The notes under the pieces: model-generated | Database searches by the model: none | Told to the model about the DNA's origin: nothing | What the model saw: only the letters and a program-made list of their open reading frames with translations | DNA from: Calliopum simillimum | Taxonomy: Eukaryota; Arthropoda; Insecta; Diptera; Lauxaniidae | Assembly (NCBI GenBank): GCA_951812925.1 | Contig: OX638371.1 | Span: forward strand, 113,979,124 to 114,043,123 | Direction: 5' to 3' | Length of the DNA stretch: 64,000 bases | Position numbers and translations under genes: made by a program | In this document: piece after piece, positions 58,370-64,000 of the stretch | Layout: each line of letters opens with the position of its first letter | Position numbering within the stretch: position 1 is the first letter of the stretch

Positions 58370-59335
58370 GGGAGATATGGCACCTTATCTGTTGAATTGA
58401 TATAAAACCGAAATTGAAAAAGATTTTTGAAGCAACAAAAAGAGCGAATTTATCCTTAATTTCGTTTAAAACAAATAAAAGAACTTCAACTTAAACAAAA
58501 ATTATTGAAAATATGTTTTCTTTCATTTTAAAAAAATGCTATAAAGTGCAAAATCACCCAGAAATATGGCTGATATTGCACCATGTCATGGGTGATTTGG
58601 CACCCTTTATGGTTTTTTTTTTTTTTTGCCAGAACTCTTACAACTTTTCGTATAAGATGTGTATGTTTTATGTGAGTACATATGGCACATTACGCATTCG
58701 ATACGATCATCTTTCTGATTTAGTGATTTGTGCATAGTCGCACGCGATCAGATTCATCTTGGAAGTAAATATTTTCTTCACCTTCATCGAAAGAAACATA
58801 ACCAGCTGTTGTTTATAAGTCCTCTTTTTGAAACCATCAATTTTTCTTTTTCTGCTGGACCATATTATCAGAAGAAGTTAGAAGAACCAATTGCAGTTTA
58901 TTTTCTTGTGTACGGCTTAAAGTTTTTCAAAAAGCAGTTAGTAAATGTCCCAGCTGATTAAAATTCTGTGATTCTGTAGTGACTGTACGTTCAGACGCTT
59001 CATTTTTCTTTGTACCCCTTATCTTAATTTATAACATGCAAAGAGAGAAATGGCACCGGAATCATATCACGTGCAGTAATTGGGTGCCATTTCTCCTTTT
59101 TGGTATATACAAATGACATGAAACAAAAAAAATTTTATCAAATACTATTCTGTTTGTTTTGATATATTTACCATAAAGCTGTATCAAATGCTCACCGCTC
59201 TATTGCCTCTCGAAATTTATGAAAAACAAATGTCATTCCACCACAAAGCCCATATTTAAGTGATATGAAAGCTGCAAGTATTGAAATTGAAAGGGGTGCC
59301 ATATCACCTGGGGGTGCCACTTCTCTCAAATGTCA
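58370..59335 (+). mobile_element. Longest copy (4) of the GGTGCCATAT-ended family
   Basis: The left end GGGAGATATGGCACCTTAT and right end GGGGGTGCCACTTCTCTC are inverted repeats (about 15 bp with mismatches). The internal order agrees with copies at 22740, 23420 and 25323. About 965 bp. Internal frames are short and domain-free. It sits in the presumed Phactr 3' UTR or just beyond it. Confidence 0.7.
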
Positions 59336-59956
59336 AATTTTTATTTATGTTACTGCTGCTATTATACTTAGTATGATACGTATTACAAAAAAGTTTTTGA
59401 AAATTAAAAAACAAAAGCATTTTACTGTCAAAAATAACTTTATTTAATGTATAAAAATATTTTTTTTTTTTTTTTGTTTTCTTTTGATATCATATTTTTT
59501 TTCATATCTAAAGTTTTTAAAGAAATAGTTTTTTTTTTTTTTGTTTGAGCCAAAGAAAAATTTGTGTTTTTAGTATATACATTTTTTTTTTTTTTTTTTC
59601 ATTGAGCCATGCAAAATATTTGCTTGAAGTTGTTGCAAAATAATAAAAAAATAAATAAATATAAACATCTAACAAAAATAATAAAGAAAAAGTAAAAACA
59701 TGTGTTAAAAATTATTCCATTAAAAATAAGCAAATTTATTTTAAATATAAACAAAAAAAAATCAAACAAATTAAAACTTTGAACAGAAAAACAAGTTAAA
59801 AAAACATTAAAGTATTGTATTTGGTAAATAAAATGAAATGTTTCAAAGATAAAGCGAAAAACACAACACCGTAAACATAGCTACTCAAAATAATAAGAAA
59901 TTATAAATAAATTTGTTTTAATTAGAATCTTTGTTAAAACAGAACAACACTTTTTT

Positions 59957-59964
59957 TGTAAATA
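59957..59964 (+). promoter_or_regulatory. Pumilio-type element TGTAAATA
   Basis: An exact match to the UGUANAUA consensus bound by Pumilio proteins lies about 2 kb past the Phactr stop codon. In such A/T-rich DNA the octamer can occur by chance, and it matters only if the 3' UTR extends this far. Confidence 0.2.
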
Positions 59965-60900
59965 ATTTTTCAATTTTTATAATTTCTTTTCGAAATTTTT
60001 TCAACGTCTTGAAGTATAAATTTTATGTTGTTACATAGTTTTCTAAAAAAAAATTCCTCTCCGTTTCGTCTGTCTAGAGTTTGAACAGTTCAATAAGCAT
60101 GCAAGTAAAAAAATTATGATTGTATTATATTATTAAATATTATTATTATATTTAAAATTAAATTTTAATAATAAATTTAGCTTGCGAAAATATTATAAAT
60201 TGCAAAACAAAAAAAAATCAATTAAAGTTTAACACATACAAAACTAATAATTACAACAAATAAAATAAGTTACGCAGCGCTTTCCGTAAACAATTAAACT
60301 TCTAATTAATTGAAAATTATATTTAAAAGTAAAAGTTGTAATGTGTGAAAAATAAGCATAAATTGTTGTATTTAAAAGCTTGCATAGATAAAATACATTA
60401 AATAAAAGAACTTAAAATTCAAAGACAAATTTAGCTGCTTTTAATTTTTGTATTGAACTTAATTGTATTGTTTTGTTTTTTTTTTTTTTTTTGTTTTTCT
60501 TTTTAGTTTTTTTATGTTTTAAATGCTTTATTTTTGTAAAAAATTTTCGATTTTTATTGATGTCTTATTTTCCAAAAAAAAAAAAAAACAAAAAGTTTCC
60601 ATATTGTATGTTTAATTCGAAAAATTAAATAAATTAGCTCACAATAGTAATGTTTATTATAAGATTTTTAATTAATTAATTAATAAAACAAACAAATATT
60701 TGCATTATAACTGATTTCCCAACAAAGCCAAGTGAATCATTTATACAAAAAAAAAATTATTAATTATAATTTAAATAAAAACTTTAAAAAATAAAATTCG
60801 TAATATTTTTAAAATTAATTTTTATGTTGTTTTTATTTGGAATATTTATAATTTTCATTTGAAATTTGAACATACAATTTTATATAATCTTATTATTTGC

Positions 60901-61089
60901 TTACCCAACACAGTGCAAAATTTACGAAGTTTAGTGAAACTTTATTCTATTTAGGGCAGCAGGTTTCTGAGTTGGGATATTATACCCCAAAAACCTCATA
61001 CTCAGTTTGATGAATAACCGTGCGAAACAACTGCAAAATGCACCTGAAAGTTGCGTTACTTTTTTTTTGTGAAAAGTGTGATCTTTAAG
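60901..61089. other. Spacer, nothing recognised
   Basis: Short A/T-rich segment before the tandem array. Confidence 0.5.
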
Positions 61090-62215
61090 AAATGGTTAAA
61101 ATTTACAATTTTAATTTCATTGCAACATTGTTTTTAAATTTCCAGAAATTTCTCCAGTTTCTTGAGCTGTATCTTAGATCAATTTCAATTTCATCTTATC
61201 ACGTTAAAGTACCTATTGTCATTAAAGTTTTAAAACTACACCCGTTACATGTTTTATGCTTATACTATATTTCAAAAACTGAATATCTGGCAACCCAATT
61301 TTTTTTCACTTATCATGGAACATTATCACATTATCTCTTAATCCTTTAAAGGCGAAAACACGCAAATTTATTCATCACACATGATTTAAGCACATATCTC
61401 ATAATATTAACATATGGCACCACCGTTTTTAAATTTCCAGATAATTCTCCATTTTCTTAAATCTATTCTAAATCAATAAAAATTTCATCTTAACCTGTTA
61501 GTGCTTCATTTTCATTAAAGTTCTATTTTATAAGCGTCACATGTTCTATGCTTAAATTTCAAAAACTAAACACCCGGCAACCATTTTTTTTTTTTTTTTC
61601 TCTTATAATTTTGACTCACCCTAACGGTGCTGATGGTATGTAATGGAATCTCTTAATCCTTTAAAGGCGAAAAATACGCAAATTTATTCATCAAACATGA
61701 TTTTAGCAAATATCTCACAATATTAACATATGGCACCACCGTTTTAAGTTTTTTAAAATTTTCTCCATTTTCTTACGATATTTCCTGGATTGATAAAAAT
61801 TTCATCTTAACCTGTTGTAGCACTCATTTTCATTAAATTTCCATTTTATAAGCGTTACATGTTTTATGCTTATAATTCAAAAACTAAGCAACCGGCATTT
61901 TTTTTTTTTTACTTATAATTTTGACTCACCCTAACGGTGCTGGCTGACGAAATATTATTCCTTAATCCTTCAAAGGCGAAAAATTTATTAATCACACATG
62001 ATTTTAGCAAATATCTCACAATATTAACGTATGGCACCACCGTTTTAAATTTTTAAAAATTTTCTCCATTTTCTTACGATGTTTCCTGAATCAATAAAAG
62101 TTTCACCTTAACCCTTTAAAGGACTCATTTTCATTAAAGTTCCATTTTAAAACCTTTCAAAAACTAAACAAATGGTAACCATTTAACATCTTGAAACGCA
62201 CAAAATTTGAAAAAT
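61090..62215. repeat. About 300-315 bp tandem array, 3.6 units
   Basis: CTCTTAATCCTTTAAAGGCG, ACGCAAATTTATTCATCA, CACATGATTTTAGCA, AATATTAACATATGGCACCA with CCGTTTT and TCTCCATTTTCTTA recur near 61335, 61650 and 61960. The array's GGCACCACCG and AACCCTTTAAAGG phrases are its clearest marks. Confidence 0.88.
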
Positions 62216-63799
62216 TCGTTTTTCGTCTGCTGGAAACACAAAACATTTTATGCAATGTTATACGATCTTCTTTCAAATTAAACCTTTTCCAGAATGACTG
62301 GACATTTCATATAGCGGACCTCGAACGCAAACATTGATTATGTTTTGTATAAAATAGGCTCAGCAACGCTAACATCTGGCGCCGCAATTTAATGGCACCA
62401 GATGCGCTGCTTTGTAAAATGCAAAAAAGGTTCAGGCAAGATGAAATTTAGTAGCGTTTCTGAATAAAATGCTAGCTAGCCCGAAAATAATATAAAATTA
62501 GCAAGTGCTTTAATGAAAGCTTTGCCTATTGGATCGAGACTTAATACAGGCAGTCCGGAAAAAAAAACTTTTAAAGACTGTCATCCTAAATTACAAAACA
62601 GAAAAGTCCAGCGTACTTCAAAGTAGTCAGCTTGTCAATACGAGTTTAGCTAAAGCAACTGGAACAAAGCTTTACCAATCTGGAAAACGAAACTCTGCAG
62701 CGATTGTCAAAAAAGAGGTACTAAAACTATAAAGGCTCGCATATCTTCGTCAAAAAGCGCCCGCCAAAATTAACTTCTGACTAGGTCTCTGTTACATTCA
62801 AATTAATTTATTAGAGCTTTTTAAAATATCATTTATGTAATTTTTTGTTTTCGCTTAAAAATACACTTGTGTACATATCGTCAAAATAAAAATTTCTTTC
62901 AGTGAACGAAAAAAAAATGAAATTTTATGCAAAGTCCCATATATAACAGAGAAAGACAAATGTTTTTTCTAATCGCCACTAGATTCATCAAGAGATGTAC
63001 ATGAGTTGATTAAATTAAATACAAATAGGAAATTTTAATATTTTTTCTATTTAAAAACTAAAGAAAATTTTAAAGATATAAGAACTATTTAAATAAACAT
63101 AACAAATCCAAGATTAGGTATAGTAAGTGTAATTGTGAAGTTCCACAGCAAAAAGTAACATTTGCATATATTGTTGTATCATATGTATGTGGAATTGCTT
63201 ATATTTAAAGCAAACTACTTCGTTAAACAAAAGCAATAACGTCTAATTGACAAAGGTATAAATAAACGGCTTTTTTATTCGAAAAGGGATATGTATCTGC
63301 AAGCACTATATACTCTACAAGTTCAAGTATCGGAAATATGTATTTAAAAAAAATAGTTGTTTTCCTTAATCGAAATGTTTAACTAATCTAAGTAGTAGTC
63401 ATATTCCTCGACTAAAGAGATTTTAGACCAAAGTCAACGAACAGTAGATCTGAACCGAAGCAAAGTTATAATGTCATCCTTTAGAATTCAGCAAATACAA
63501 GATATTTTCGTTAAAAATGAGTTCCGATTCCTGTAAAAATACAGGTTTCGTAGCTGTTCGTCTGAACATTATTATCGAATATATTCAATTTTACATCTTA
63601 GTAGGTCTTAAACTGGGTTTATCGGAAAAGTTCAGGTGGACCCTTAGAGGTTCATGCAACAGAAATGGAAAAAAAAAATGTTTGCTTCGAAATGCTTTTC
63701 AGATCTTATTAAAGAAGGCTGACCATTTTCTTGTTGGCTCAATTCGGGACAGGAAAAAAATTACTTTATACAGGTGTTGCAAAAGTAATAGTCCATAAT
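62216..63799. other. Non-coding stretch, no gene seen
   Basis: The open frames at 62529-62732 and 63517-63798 have no recognisable domain and no splice partners that I can see. Confidence 0.45.
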
Positions 63800-64000
63800 C
63801 TATGGTCTATGATCTGTGCTTTATGGAGTATGGAATATGGTCTATGATCTATGCTTTATGGAGTATGGAATATGGTCTATGATCTGTGCTTTATGGAGTA
63901 TGGAATATGGTCTATGATCTATGCTTTATAGTCTGTGGTCCATAATATATAGTTTATTTCTTTTATAGTCCAAAGGTATGTTCTATGATCTGTCCTTTAT
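63800..64000. repeat. 35-bp minisatellite running off the window end
   Basis: The unit TCTATGATCTRTGCTTTATG with GAGTATGGAATATGG repeats about four times from 63808, then decays. It carries a finer TATGGTC/TATGATC sub-pattern and continues to the last base. Confidence 0.93.

Larger units (their letters stand above)
57901..60900 (+). other. Probable Phactr 3' UTR and downstream low-complexity DNA
   Basis: After the stop codon comes a CAA/AAT-rich stretch (57915-58320), whose open frames are low-complexity artefacts. Next is a repeated-element copy (58370-59335), then about 1.4 kb of very A/T-rich sequence with poly-T runs and many AATAAA hexamers, including ones at 57988 and 58474. The real cleavage site cannot be chosen by eye. 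A long A/T-rich 3' UTR is plausible for a neuronally expressed fly gene, but the end at 60900 is a guess. Confidence 0.4.

Noticed and set aside
63517..63798. 93-codon plus-strand frame
   Set aside because: No recognised domain, stops abruptly, next to a minisatellite.
1..64000. CRISPR array or bacterial operon
   Set aside because: The tandem repeats are eukaryotic satellites and minisatellites without unique spacers of constant length, and the only gene is spliced.

Overview
The window is A/T-rich, intron-dominated animal DNA. The spliced gene, the mariner, pogo-like and hAT transposon remains and the many small inverted-repeat elements all fit a higher fly (Diptera), perhaps a tephritid or another calyptrate/acalyptrate fly; the species cannot be fixed from sequence alone. 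No prokaryotic features are present.

Only one host gene can be supported: the fly orthologue of PHACTR (phosphatase and actin regulator; Drosophila Phactr/CG32264 type), on the plus strand. Seven coding exons were joined by hand (37474-37737, 38131-38487, 42906-43233, 43600-43629, 52369-52712, 52778-53054, 57885-57900). All junctions obey GT-AG, and the frame stays open across every join to the conserved C-terminus RFHRP-stop. The 537 residues visible comprise a low-complexity middle (His/Gln/Gly/Pro-rich, then acidic), three RPEL actin-binding motifs and the C-terminal protein phosphatase 1 docking tail. The start codon and N-terminal RPEL are not found and probably lie upstream of the window.

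Region 1-37473 is upstream intron or 5' flank, built largely of repeats: a hammerhead ribozyme motif (756-802); an array whose units carry the 3' end of tRNA-Lys, i.e. a retroelement primer-binding-site motif (3235-3850); an internally deleted mariner MITE (5313-5814); two related satellite blocks (8995-10390 and 11880-12935), the first split by a short retro-insertion; a pogo-like remnant (14164-14832); a nearly full-length dead mariner (16312-17627); a 39-bp minisatellite (27625-28312); and a 1.3-kb palindrome (30153-31454).

Region 37474-57900 is the Phactr body. Its introns hold a 3.1-kb palindromic foldback (39312-42427), a second broken copy of it carrying a nested MITE (44380-45140), and a hAT element with a clear 8-bp target duplication (49262-51106) that itself contains further nested elements. 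Region 57901-64000 is the Phactr 3' UTR and downstream DNA: a CAA/AAT-rich stretch, one copy of a repeated GGTGCCA-ended element, very A/T-rich low-complexity DNA and two tandem arrays.

The observations most worth following up are the hammerhead ribozyme, the tRNA-Lys-tail tandem array, the frame-neutral microexon with an adjoining NAGNAG acceptor in Phactr, and the intronic long palindromes that should form double-stranded RNA when the gene is transcribed.
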